Assembly: GCF_002003265.1 (NCBI RefSeq)
Contig: NZ_CP019687.1
Coordinates: 2,294,001 to 2,358,000, forward strand
DNA: 64,000 nucleotides
Direction: 5' to 3'
Source of the DNA: Paenibacillus larvae subsp. larvae
Lineage (GTDB): Bacteria > Bacillota > Bacilli > Paenibacillales > NBRC-103111
The notes under the pieces are model-generated. The model saw only the letters and a program-made list of their open reading frames with translations, was not told where the DNA came from and did no database searches. Positions 1-8,834 of the stretch are shown in pieces. Within the stretch, counting starts at the first letter, position 1. Every line of letters starts with the position of its first letter. Made by a program: the position numbers and the translations under genes.

Positions 1-100
1 GTAAGACAAAATATGTCCGAATAATAAAGGTAAAAGATATTGCTTCCGGCACTATTCTGTAAATCCGGATACAAATTTATCGTTATTCCCCAATCTTACA

Positions 101-130
101 TTGACATTCTTGTTTTTGAAAGACTATAAT
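101..130 (+). promoter_or_regulatory. Sigma-A promoter of the aldolase-kinase pair
   Basis: TTGACA (101-106) and TATAAT (125-130) are both perfect consensus hexamers, separated by 18 bp. They lie about 70 bp ahead of the aldolase start. The rest of 1-198 is AT-rich, and I see no convincing catabolite-responsive element in it. Confidence 0.75.
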
Positions 131-198
131 CTGTTTATGACAGTATAAATCATTTTTTTGATCGTTTCAATCATTTTGCTGAAGGAGGAAATTCAATC

Positions 199-1071
199 AT
201 GGGACATCTGATATCATCCACTTCTTTATTGGAACAAGCCCGTACAAACGGGTATGCAATCGGTGCTTTTAACGTACACACTCTGGAAATGATGCAAGCG
301 GTAGTAGAGGGAGCTGAAGAGCTTAAAGCCCCTCTCATTCTTCAGACAACAGTGGGAACAGTTAAACATCTGGGACCGGACTATATTGTAGCCGCTGCCC
401 GAACCGCAGCCAAGAATGCCTCCATCCCTATTGCTTTGCATCTGGATCATTGTACCGATTACGACCTGCTGATACGTTGTATAAGAGAAGGATATACGTC
501 CGTGATGATCGATGCTTCCATGCATACTTATGAAGAAAACGTCCGCCGCACTCTTGAAGTTGTCAAAGTGGCCAAAGCAGCAGGAGTGAATGTTGAGGCC
601 GAACTGGGCAAGGTAGGCGGCGTTGAAGATAATATTTCGGTTGATGAAAGTGAAGCTGCCCTGGCAGACCCTAAAGAATGCGCTGAGTTTGTTGAACGTA
701 CCGGGGTTCCTACACTGGCTCCGGCTATCGGAACCGCCCACGGTATTTACAAGGGAGAGCCTAATATCGCCTTTGACCGGCTTGAAGTCATTCGGGACAC
801 GGTTCAGGTTCCTCTTGTTCTTCATGGAGGGTCCGGAATTCCGGATGAGCAGGTGAAGCGGTGTGTTTCACTCGGAATGGCCAAAATGAATGTGGCGACA
901 GAACTCAAAATTGCATTTTCAAGTGCAAACAAAGAAGTATTCCGGGAACAACCGGAAGAAAATGATCCCCGAAAATATATGGTACCTGCGAAAGAGGCTG
1001 TCAAAGAGCTTGCCCAAACAAAAATGCGTCTAATCGGCAGTGCGGGGCGTGCCTCTGAACTGCTCTTCTGA
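199..1071 (+). CDS. Class II ketose-bisphosphate aldolase (GatY/KbaY/FbaA family)
   Basis: This is a zinc-dependent aldolase that cleaves a ketohexose 1,6-bisphosphate (tagatose or fructose form) into DHAP and glyceraldehyde 3-phosphate in the cytoplasm. The 290-residue length is typical of the GatY/KbaY branch. Visible landmarks are HLDH (81-84, catalytic Asp83 and metal ligand His84), VEAELG (132-137), TAHG with His181, the LHGGSG phosphate loop (208-213) and NVATEL (231-236). GGAGGAAA precedes the ATG. The next gene, a PfkB kinase, starts 73 bp downstream on the same strand and would supply the bisphosphate substrate. Substrate preference (tagatose or fructose) cannot be read from the sequence. 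The family assignment is secure; the sugar is inferred. Confidence 0.9.
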   Translation: MGHLISSTSLLEQARTNGYAIGAFNVHTLEMMQAVVEGAEELKAPLILQTTVGTVKHLGPDYIVAAARTAAKNASIPIALHLDHCTDYDLLIRCIREGYTSVMIDASMHTYEENVRRTLEVVKVAKAAGVNVEAELGKVGGVEDNISVDESEAALADPKECAEFVERTGVPTLAPAIGTAHGIYKGEPNIAFDRLEVIRDTVQVPLVLHGGSGIPDEQVKRCVSLGMAKMNVATELKIAFSSANKEVFREQPEENDPRKYMVPAKEAVKELAQTKMRLIGSAGRASELLF

Positions 1072-1144
1072 CAATTGCCGCCGGGAGAAAAGTTCGTCAC
1101 TTGGAGGTTTATGATCTTTGTAAAAAAAAGGAGATGCCTGCATT

Positions 1145-2077
1145 ATGATTACAACGGTTACCCTAAATGCAGCCGTTGATAAAACCTATCAGGTACCGGA
1201 ATTTAGAGAAGGAAGCCTGCATCGTATTCCCGAAATGAGCATGCTGGCAGGAGGGAAAGGCAATAATGTGGCAAGGGTTACAGCCACACTTGGAGAACCG
1301 GTCATTGCTACGGGGTTTCTTGCAGGACACACCGGGAAATTAATTGAAAAGCTGCTTGAAGAAGACGGAATCCGACATGAGTACATGTTCGTTCCCGGAG
1401 AATCCAGGACCTGCATAACGATAGTAGATCCCCGGAATTCGAGACAAACAGAGCTTTTGGAATCGGGTCCTGTCATACAGGAAGAGCATCTGAACAAGAT
1501 GAAACAGAAAATCAGACAGCTTGCCGTCCGTTCCTCTTTTGTCATTTTCTCCGGGAGTTTACCGTCCGGTTGTTCTCCTTCCGCTTATGTAGATTTAATC
1601 CGGACGGCCAAAGAAGAAGGGGCAAGGGTTATTTTAGATACTAGCGGAGAAGCGCTTGAACAAAGCCTGGCCGGTCTGCCGGATCTGATCAAGCCGAATG
1701 AGCATGAGGTGGCAAAGCTGGCGGGACGTTCCATTTCATCCGAAGTGGATATCCTAACCTCTATCACTTCCCTGAATCAACGCGGTATCCGTCATGTAGT
1801 GGTTTCCCTCGGTGGCAATGGAGCACTGGCAGGCATAGATGGAAGTCTTTACCGCGTCCATCTTCCTAAGATTAATATGGTAAATGCCGTAGGCAGCGGA
1901 GATTCCATGGTAGCAGGAATGGCTATCGCACTTATGAAAGAATATAGTCCGGAAGAAGTACTGAAACTCGGATGTGCCTGCGGAAGCGCAAACGCTCTTC
2001 ACATGCAGGCAGGCCGTGTTCAAGCTGACGAAGTATACGAACTGCAGGCAAACATAAAAGTCGAACGGCTCAATTGA
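1145..2077 (+). CDS. PfkB-family hexose phosphate kinase (1-phosphofructokinase / tagatose-6-phosphate kinase type)
   Basis: This ribokinase-fold enzyme phosphorylates a sugar phosphate with ATP. At 310 residues it has the FruK/LacC length. It begins MITTVTLNAAVDKTY, and both PfkB signatures are present: the Gly-rich AGGKGNNVAR (about 35-44) and VNAVGSGDSMVAG (246-258), in which Asp253 should be the catalytic base. An AAGGAG site precedes the ATG. It follows the class II aldolase, so the pair can turn a hexose monophosphate into two trioses. A FruK role (fructose 1-phosphate) and a LacC role (tagatose 6-phosphate) are both possible. No phosphotransferase permease or DeoR regulator is visible in the window to decide between them. 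Confidence 0.85.
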   Translation: MITTVTLNAAVDKTYQVPEFREGSLHRIPEMSMLAGGKGNNVARVTATLGEPVIATGFLAGHTGKLIEKLLEEDGIRHEYMFVPGESRTCITIVDPRNSRQTELLESGPVIQEEHLNKMKQKIRQLAVRSSFVIFSGSLPSGCSPSAYVDLIRTAKEEGARVILDTSGEALEQSLAGLPDLIKPNEHEVAKLAGRSISSEVDILTSITSLNQRGIRHVVVSLGGNGALAGIDGSLYRVHLPKINMVNAVGSGDSMVAGMAIALMKEYSPEEVLKLGCACGSANALHMQAGRVQADEVYELQANIKVERLN

Positions 2078-2117
2078 CAAGCATGTGAACAAGAAAGGGA
2101 CCGTTTCAAAATAAGAC

Positions 2118-2162
2118 AAAAAGACCTCCAAACACTTGTAGCGGATCATGGAGGTCTTTTTG
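2118..2162. terminator. Bidirectional intrinsic terminator between the kinase gene and yhaN
   Basis: AAAAAGACCTCCA (2118-2130) pairs with TGGAGGTCTTTTT (2149-2161). The stem is flanked by A and T runs, so it can serve both converging genes. Confidence 0.9.
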
Positions 2163-2218
2163 TCATTTCTATTACGAGTCAAGGGAAACAGCCCACAAGT
2201 GAAACTACCCGGTATGTT

Positions 2219-5200
2219 CTACATCTCTACGATCTGCGAATCCGGCAACATCTGCTGTACCGCATCCCTGATATGGGAATGGCAGGTGAACAGAAGAATC
2301 TGCCGGTCTTTCCTGAGTATCTTAAGTAACCCCAGACATCGGCGGGTACGAACCGGGTCAAAATTTACAAAAATATCATCCAGAATCAGAGGAAGAACGG
2401 CTTTATTCCGGTATTCGTCGGCAAGTGCAAAGCGCATGGACAGATACAGTTGTTCGGCTGTTCCCCGGCTCAAAAAGCCCGTATCCACTGCCTCTCCGGC
2501 GGAAGTAATGGCAGAAAGACGCGGCTCTCCAAGTGGAGCCCGAATCTGGACATACCGATTATCCGTCAAATAAGCAAAGTACTCCGATGCCTTCTTAAGC
2601 ACCCCAGGTTGACGTTCCTCCTCGTATCGGTCCCGGGCTTTACGGATCAGTTGGGAAGCCATGGATAGAATGGCATATCTTTCACTCATTATTTGAAGCC
2701 GGGCGATTTCTTCCTGCTGGCGTTGAAGAAGCACTGCATGACCATCCCCATGTTCCAGTTTGTCCAGCTCTCCGGCAAGTCTTCCCCGCTGCTCTCTCAT
2801 GTCATGAATGGACGATTCCAGCCGGCTCTTCTGCTCCTTAAGAGAATCAAGCCTCTCTGCCAGCTTTTCTTCAGGACACCCTTCCAGCTCCTCGTTTAAC
2901 TTCGCCAGGAGACCGGGGCCAATCTGGGCTTCTACGGCTGTATACAATAGCTGTCTCTCTTTTTGCAGATTCCCCCGTTCCTCATCCAGATTGGCAAGAC
3001 GCCTGAGTTCTTCGTCCGTTCCGGCACCCGCTTCGGCAAGAAGGTTCTTCATCCGCTCCTGTACATGGCTAAGCTGAATCTGGAGGAGCCTTATTTCCTC
3101 TTCCCATTCATCGATTCTTTCGGTAAACAGCTGTTTCTGCTCTATCAGGCGTTTTTGCTCCTCCGCTTGTTTCCTTGCCTTTTTGAGGGCCGCTACCAAT
3201 TCCCCAAGGTCTGGATAAGATTGGCGAAGGAAGTTCTCCGCCTGCACCTGATACTCACTTTGTTCACTCCGCATGAGGGCCAGTTTGTTTTTAAGGCTAT
3301 GTTTCGTACGGATGGTTTCCTGTCCCTGCTCAATGACAGAGAGGCATTCCAGTACCGCCTCTGGAGACAGATGGACACGGAGCCGGTATCGACCAAGCCA
3401 GTTTTGCCAGTTATCCATCAGCTGTTTTCTTTCGTCTGCTGCGGCCTGCTTCCGCTCACCCAGCCGGTATGATTGTTGGCCGAGCCTGTCAAGCTGCTTC
3501 ATTGCTTCTTCCAGCCGGTTATTTTTGCGGCCGTACTCTTCAAGGATTGTTTTGGACTGATCCAGTTCGGTAATCCAGGCATCCAGCTCTGTGTCCAGCC
3601 ATTTCCGGGCTAGAGACCAGTTATCCGTCCCGTGCCCTGTTCCTGAATCCAAGGAAGCCGCCGTTTCTTCCCAAAAAATAAGTTCCTGAACGGCCCGGAT
3701 TATTTTTTGCTGAAGATGAAACAATTGCTGTTCGGAAACCTCAAGTGCAGGCCAAGCTCCACTTTCTGCTAAATCTGGCGAAACCGAATTTTCCTTGTGG
3801 GCCCCTCTATGTTTGCCATGTGAAGCCGGAGCGCCTTGAAACCGCAGAAAAATGAAACTTGCCGCACCAAGTAAAACAAAACTGCCCGCGGCCAGCCACC
3901 ATATCTGCAAGAACAGCGCGGTAACGAGAATCGCAGCGGCAGGAAGCACTGTAAACAGGATGGTCTGACTTCGGACTCTATTACGCTCTTGGCGTCTTCT
4001 TTCGCTCCATTTTCGCTCTGCTTCTGCGAGGTCGGCTAGTCTCTGTTTCTGGTGAACCACTTCTTGTGATAACAGTTTCCAGGAAGCATAATCTTTGGCT
4101 ATCGCATGCAGGGTGGAAGAGTCGGGTATACCGCCGGATAAGGAACCTTCCTCCGTAAGTTTAAGAGCCCCGGCATATTGCTTCTTCCATTCATTCAATT
4201 CCAACTGCTGATTCTGAACAAGTTCATAGGCTTCGTCCGTCAGGTCAGACAATCTGTCTTCCTGGAGTCCCAATTCCCTGCGCTTTTCCTGCATCTCGTC
4301 AAATTGCTTTTTGAAGCTGCGGACGGTTTCCTTAAAACCGATCGTTGCCGGAAAAGTCTCCAAATCCGCTTCGGTCCAATCCTCATCCAGCTTCTGGAGC
4401 CTTCTGTCCATTTCCTTCTGTACCTGCTCCAGCTCCGCTTCCAGTCCGGCTATTACTTTTTGGTTCTCCAATAGCCTCATGCCCTGCCCGGCCAGCCGTT
4501 CCAGCTCGACTTCATCCCACGGTTCCTCCCGGATTGGTAAGGACATAAGCGCGGTACGCACCTGATCCCGTTTGGATGTGCAATTGCGAATCCTGGCAAG
4601 CTGATCGTCAGCTTCTTTCTGCAGGGATTCCCAGCGCGTAACGGCATGCCGGGGGAAAGCCCTGAGGGGCGGGAATTCGTTCAGCTGTCTGTCAATCTGT
4701 TTAAGCCTAAGCCAGGACGGCCGGATTTTCAGGCAAAGTTGAATCCATTCCGTCTCCCTGCTTATCTCCTTATATTCTTCTTCCGCCCGTACAATGCTTT
4801 CCTCTAATTCGCTTAGCTCGTTGTTCCATTCATCGTACTGTTCAAGATGTTCCTTCACTTTTCGGATCTTGAGCCGAAGCTCGTCCCACATTATTAGTCC
4901 TTGATTCACCAGCTGGTTTTTTCCTCTCGGCTTGTACAACTGGTCCATGTCCTGGTTCAGCTTGCGGCCTGCGGCTATAATGGCGCTCCCGCTAAGTCCG
5001 AGTCCGGCGCTGTATAAGTAGCCGCTAAGCTCTTCGCTTTGCAGGGTCCTCAGCTCCTGCAGTTCTCCTAGCCCGAAGGCAAACAGGCTGCGGAACAATT
5101 CCGCCGATAAGCCCCCATCAGGGCCCGCAGTTCCTCTTCGCCTCCGGTAGAACCGTCGGTAAACGTCACTTTAACGGAGCCGGCCGACCGGCTTCCGGTT

Positions 5201-5475
5201 CCAGTGCCGCCAGCGTAACGCTCCACGCGGATTCTCTTCCCCTGATCATCCTCCAGGAACAGGGCCCCGCCGTGGATGCCGCCTTTCGGCGGCTCGTAGC
5301 GTTCCGCCGGCTGGCTGCGCGGCGGAAAGCCGAACAGTACCGCACGAATGAACGCCAGAAGCGTGCTCTTGCCCGCTTCGTTGGCTCCGTGAAACACGGT
5401 TAGCCCTGCTGTGAGATCATGGTGCCGCTTATTAAGCGAGCCGAAGCCGTCCACTTGGATGGAGGTGATTTTCAC
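2219..5475 (-). pseudogene. yhaN: YhaN-like SbcC/Rad50-type ATPase, interrupted by a one-base frameshift
   Basis: This is a DNA-repair ABC ATPase with a long coiled coil, the partner of the YhaO nuclease encoded just upstream. The first reading frame (5475 down to about 5110) carries the N-terminal P-loop GANEAGKST. The second (5098 down to 2219, 959 codons) resumes with LFRSLFAFGLGELQEL and runs through long Glu/Arg/Leu coiled coils, two hydrophobic stretches near 3850-3970 and a C-terminal signature and Walker B region (FLSRGTAEQLYLSMR, then LPLILDDIF). The coding strand reads ATGGGGGCTTATCGG at the break. One extra G in the five-G run (5112-5116 on the plus strand) would give LMGGLSAELFRSLFAFGL without a gap, which is what this family shows. 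The GTG at 5475 overlaps the yhaO stop by 4 bp (GTGA), implying translational coupling. The gene is either truly broken or a sequencing error. Confidence 0.85.
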
Positions 5476-6782
5476 CCCTCCCACCCCCTGTCTTCGGCGA
5501 GCAGGTCCAGCGCCAGCTCCCTGGCTGCGGCCAGCAGCTCCGCCGGCCGGCCGGGAAGAGCCGGTCCAAGTGCCCTGGCCAGCTTAGGATTGTCCATTAA
5601 TGGCTTGCAGGCTTCCAATACAAAAGCTTCAAGCTGTTCCGGCGAGTCCAGAAGTTCTTCACTGATGCTGATAAGATCGCCAAGGAAGCCGCCCTCGGCT
5701 TTTAGGGAAGACAAGTCAAGCTCCCTGCCTGTCCTGTCCACAGCGGATTCGATCCAGACAAAACTGGCCGTACGCCCAGCCCCTCCAGTTACAAGAGCGG
5801 TTTGTTCCTCGCGTAACTCCTGAACCAGTTCGTCTAGAACATGTGAATCCCTAAGCTTCAGATGAAGAGGCCCCCTACCTTCCAGGATGAATCGCACAAT
5901 AACGTCTTTCCCGCCGGCTTCCCCAAGAAGTCTTTCCAGTTCCTCCTCGATCAAATCTTTAAGTTCCTGCTCCGTTTGCAGCTGCTCGATGGACACCTTG
6001 CATAATTCCCAGCGGATGTCATTCAGCTCAATAAAATCAAGATCCGTACCGCCGTCTTCTCCAACACGAACCACATAGCATCCTCTCGGACCGCATTCCT
6101 TAATACTTCTCCCCTGAATATTGCCGGGATAAACAATGTAAGGCTCCTCATGGAGAACAGCACGGGTATGAATATGGCCAAGCGCCCAATAGTGCATTCC
6201 GCTTTGAATGAGCTGTTGTCTCGTGCAGGGGGCATAATTATCGTGACTCGGATCACCGTCCACATTAGTATGAAGTAAAGCTATCTGATACACATCGGGA
6301 CGACCCGCCCGATAGTACCGGGCTAAATTCTCAGTCACCGAAGCCGAGGCAAAAGACATTCCGTGAACCTCTGCAATTATACCCCGTTCCCGGGTCGTTA
6401 CCTCGACGCTTTCTACCCGGTCTGCCGGAAAAACATGAACTTTATCCGGCCAATCCAACGAAGCCCTGCCACCGTTCATCGGATCGTGATTGCCGTGGAT
6501 CAGGTATACGCCGATTCCCGCTTCGGCAAGCCGGGATACAGCTTTTTGAAAGCGCAGCTGTGCTCTTAGCGACCGGTCTGCCGCATCGTATATATCCCCG
6601 CTAATAACTACGAAATCGGCCTTTTCCCGAAAAGCTGCGTGAACCAGCCTCTCCAGTGCTGCGAAAGTGGATTCTTTGATTCTCTCTCTGACAGCCCCAG
6701 GCAGACCGCTCATTCCTTTGAAGGGACTATCCAAATGAAGGTCAGCAGCATGAATAAACGTAAAAGGCTGAATGGCTGTCAC
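5472..6782 (-). CDS. yhaO: YhaO-like metallophosphoesterase, DNA repair exonuclease subunit
   Basis: The protein belongs to the SbcD/Mre11 calcineurin-like nuclease family and is predicted to work with YhaN on DNA ends. The metal-binding motifs appear in order: HAADLHLDSP near the N-terminus (Asp14, His16), VISGDIYD, LIHGNHDP and later ALGHIHTR. The 436 residues match the YhaO subfamily, which has a C-terminal capping region after the phosphoesterase domain. The start is a GTG only 5 bp after the glycosyltransferase stop, and the stop overlaps yhaN, so the three genes form one minus-strand operon. The enzyme should be intact even though its partner gene is out of frame in this sequence. Confidence 0.88.
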   Translation of the reverse strand: MTAIQPFTFIHAADLHLDSPFKGMSGLPGAVRERIKESTFAALERLVHAAFREKADFVVISGDIYDAADRSLRAQLRFQKAVSRLAEAGIGVYLIHGNHDPMNGGRASLDWPDKVHVFPADRVESVEVTTRERGIIAEVHGMSFASASVTENLARYYRAGRPDVYQIALLHTNVDGDPSHDNYAPCTRQQLIQSGMHYWALGHIHTRAVLHEEPYIVYPGNIQGRSIKECGPRGCYVVRVGEDGGTDLDFIELNDIRWELCKVSIEQLQTEQELKDLIEEELERLLGEAGGKDVIVRFILEGRGPLHLKLRDSHVLDELVQELREEQTALVTGGAGRTASFVWIESAVDRTGRELDLSSLKAEGGFLGDLISISEELLDSPEQLEAFVLEACKPLMDNPKLARALGPALPGRPAELLAAARELALDLLAEDRGWEG

Positions 6783-6787
6783 CCCCG

Positions 6788-7912
6788 TTACTTTCTATAG
6801 GATTCATATACACTTTTATACTGCCGGATCACCCTGTGCAGGGAATAAGACTTTTTCGCTTTTTCCGAAGCGGCGCGAGCCAAATGATAGCGGTATGCCG
6901 GGTCTGCGATCATTTTTTCCAGTGCCTGGCTTAATGCTTCAGGGTTATCCGGCGGAACCAGAAGACCGTTGCGTCCATCTTCGATCTGTTCGGCTATGCC
7001 GCCTACGTTTGTCCCAACCAGTCCTAATAAACATAAGGCCGCTTCCGCAAACACGGAACCAAAAGCTTCTGCACGCGAGGGAAGGACAAAAATATCAAAA
7101 AATGGCATAAACTCCTCCGGATGCAGCATGTACCCGTAAAAAATCGTTTCTTCATAAATGTTCAGTTCCACCGCCATCTGCTCAAGTTCCTTGCGGCTCA
7201 GCCCGTCTCCAATAATGTGCAGGACAAACAGGTGCCCTTTTTGTTTGAGCAATGAACAGGCTTTAAGCAAAATATCCAGACCTTTAGCCGGGACGAGCCG
7301 GCATACGGTAATGAGCTGCGGAATTTCATTCTCATGATCCACGGGACGGAATCTTTTTTCATCAAAACCGTTTGGAATTACCCCTACTCTATCCGGATTC
7401 TGTATGTATTCTTCCAAATATTGCTTGAATGATTGAGAAACAGTAAGCAGTTGGTCCACTTTGCTTTCCAGCTCATGATAGAGCGATGTTAAAAACCGCT
7501 GCTCCGGTCCTTTTTCCCGGATCTGCCCGTTCAGCAGCAATTCCCTCTCGTAACTGGAATGGACGGTCATTACTACGGGCACATCCGGATACAGCTTTTT
7601 CAATACGAGTCCCGCAATAGGATGATGGGCATGAATCAGGTCAAACGTCTTGTTAAGACGCAATTTAGCCCACCATTCATAGTCTTTATAGGTTTGAATA
7701 TATTTGTCCACAATCGGGTTTCCCTCATAGGAGTGCCAGTCGAATGTATCAAACCCGACAGGTTCAGTCCCTTTTCCTCTAATCCGTTTCGGTAAATAAA
7801 ATAATTCCATCTGGTAACCGCGTCTTTGAAATCTTTCCAAAGTATAAGGAATCATGGAAGAGACCCCGCCTGGTTGTTCGGGAGGAAAAAACAAGGCTTG
7901 CAAGATATTCAT
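6788..7912 (-). CDS. GT4-family glycosyltransferase
   Basis: This is a retaining nucleotide-sugar glycosyltransferase with the two-domain GT-B fold (group 1, GT4). The N-terminal domain begins MNILQALFFPPEQPGGVSS, with the usual glycine loop. The C-terminal donor domain has VCRLVPAKGLDILL, the GDG turn and the EAFGSVFAEA motif, whose two glutamates bind the donor sugar. Its length of 374 residues is normal. GGGAG sits 9 bp ahead of the ATG. It is the first gene of a tight operon with yhaO and yhaN, which is an odd partnership for an envelope-type enzyme. The acceptor is unknown; lipid, teichoic acid or exopolysaccharide are all possible. Confidence 0.8.
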   Translation of the reverse strand: MNILQALFFPPEQPGGVSSMIPYTLERFQRRGYQMELFYLPKRIRGKGTEPVGFDTFDWHSYEGNPIVDKYIQTYKDYEWWAKLRLNKTFDLIHAHHPIAGLVLKKLYPDVPVVMTVHSSYERELLLNGQIREKGPEQRFLTSLYHELESKVDQLLTVSQSFKQYLEEYIQNPDRVGVIPNGFDEKRFRPVDHENEIPQLITVCRLVPAKGLDILLKACSLLKQKGHLFVLHIIGDGLSRKELEQMAVELNIYEETIFYGYMLHPEEFMPFFDIFVLPSRAEAFGSVFAEAALCLLGLVGTNVGGIAEQIEDGRNGLLVPPDNPEALSQALEKMIADPAYRYHLARAASEKAKKSYSLHRVIRQYKSVYESYRK

Positions 7913-7983
7913 TATTCAACACTCCCATTCTATTCTCTTCTTTCATTTTAACGGGGAAATACACAAGAAGAAAGAGATAAGAA

Positions 7984-8038
7984 AAGAGCCCTTCCGACAA
8001 ATAATCCGTTAATCCTGCTGTCCGGAAGAGGGGCTCTT
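7984..8038. terminator. Hairpin upstream of the glycosyltransferase gene
   Basis: AAGAGCCCTTCCGACA (7984-7999) pairs with TGTCCGGAAGAGGGGCTCTT (8019-8038) apart from small bulges. Read on the minus strand it is followed by CTTTTCTTATC. It may terminate transcription entering from the right, or act as an attenuator for the glycosyltransferase operon. The stretch from 7913 to 8456 otherwise holds only the doubtful mini-ORF at 8194. Confidence 0.5.
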
Positions 8039-8193
8039 GGGGTGAACCTGATAGATTTTTAACCAAAAGCTTACGATAATGCAAGCCGTGTATAATGCCA
8101 AACGATGTCTTATCAGAAACCAAAAAGATAATATATAGACATAGACGGCATGACAAATTAAATAGATCAACATTCACTAAGGAGACGATTCAC

Positions 8194-8268
8194 ATGAAAA
8201 AAGTATTCAATTCGACCAAATGGGCAGTTTCAATTCTTCTGTTCGGCTGCTGCCAAATGCGTGGATAA
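8194..8268 (+). CDS. Possible 24-residue secreted or lipoprotein-like peptide, or a gene remnant
   Basis: AAGGAG is placed ideally 9 bp before an ATG that opens a 24-codon frame. It encodes a basic start (MKK), a hydrophobic stretch and then LLFGCC, which resembles a lipobox, and it stops soon after. It reads like a signal peptide cut short. It could be the start of a decayed lipoprotein gene or a small exported peptide. No homology is known to me, and the case rests only on the ribosome site and composition. Confidence 0.3.
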   Translation: MKKVFNSTKWAVSILLFGCCQMRG

Positions 8269-8456
8269 CGCGATCCTAATCAGAGATTAAAAGCAGGCTT
8301 GCGCTCATCAATAAAGAAAAGGTGATGTTGTTGACAAAAGTAAACATCCTAATAAGACCATATATTCTATCCTTCTCCTCTGTTTCTCATCCTCCCGTCT
8401 AATCCGGCGTACCCTCAAAAGGTAAACCCGGGTTGTGCTTTCTCACTGTTTCCCGA

Positions 8457-8663
8457 CTATTCGATAATGAATAGCTCTTCCATCGGCCTGTTCAAAACCT
8501 CGCTGAGCTTTTTGGCAGTTGCCGGACCCACAGGCTTGACGGACCTCTCTAGCAGACTGATATACGCATAGCTGAGTCCGCATTTATTGGCCAGTTCTCT
8601 CTGTGTCATTCCCTGAAGTACCCTTGCGCGTATGAATGTTTCTTTCCTCGCAATAATCTTCAT
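8457..8663 (-). CDS. Short XRE-family helix-turn-helix regulator
   Basis: This 68-residue protein is almost entirely a Cro/CI-type helix-turn-helix: it starts MKIIARKETFIRARVLQG, then has MTQRELANKCGLSYAYIS (helices 2 and 3), and ends in PMEELFIIE. A longer in-frame reading to 8813 exists, but it would cross the AT-rich promoter region and starts with a non-conserved Ser/Asn-rich stretch. I therefore take the ATG at 8663, preceded by AAGGGTGAG. It is divergent from a second XRE gene 172 bp away, with an inverted repeat between them. Such pairs often cross-regulate. The target genes are unknown. Confidence 0.75.
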   Translation of the reverse strand: MKIIARKETFIRARVLQGMTQRELANKCGLSYAYISLLERSVKPVGPATAKKLSEVLNRPMEELFIIE

Positions 8664-8716
8664 GCATCTCACCCTTGTTCTCATCTCGTTCCCATTATAA
8701 CATCTATTTTTACTAT

Positions 8717-8742
8717 TGCAATCATTTTTGTTAACAATTGCA
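8717..8742. promoter_or_regulatory. Candidate operator between divergent XRE genes
   Basis: TGCAAT (8717-8722) and ATTGCA (8737-8742) form an inverted repeat with a 14-bp AT-rich centre, midway between the two regulator genes. Its position and symmetry suggest binding by one of the two XRE proteins. Nothing else supports it. Confidence 0.35.
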
Positions 8743-8834
8743 TTTATTGCCTCCAGAAATTGAAAAACAAAAGATGAACTGCTATGATAATAATCATAAC
8801 TAATGTTTACCAAATTTTGATCGCGGGTGTTCTC

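Noticed and set aside
150-180. Possible cre site (TTGATCGTTTCAA) upstream of the aldolase gene
   Set aside because: The spacing of the TG and CG elements does not match the CcpA consensus, although the sequence is roughly palindromic.
2450-4565. Several plus-strand frames inside yhaN
   Set aside because: They are shadows of the long coiled-coil coding sequence on the other strand.
5068-5130. Programmed frameshift in yhaN
   Set aside because: There is no slippery heptamer with a downstream pseudoknot that I can see, and the same kind of defect occurs in two unrelated genes.
7779-8177. Minus-strand open frame of 132 codons upstream of the glycosyltransferase
   Set aside because: It covers the intergenic hairpin and the start of the real gene in another frame, with no ribosome site or domain.
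8331-8402. A 23-codon TTG frame with AAAGGTG upstream, next to the mini-ORF at 8194
   Set aside because: The sequence lacks any signal or coding bias, and an ordinary ribosome-like motif occurs by chance at this density.
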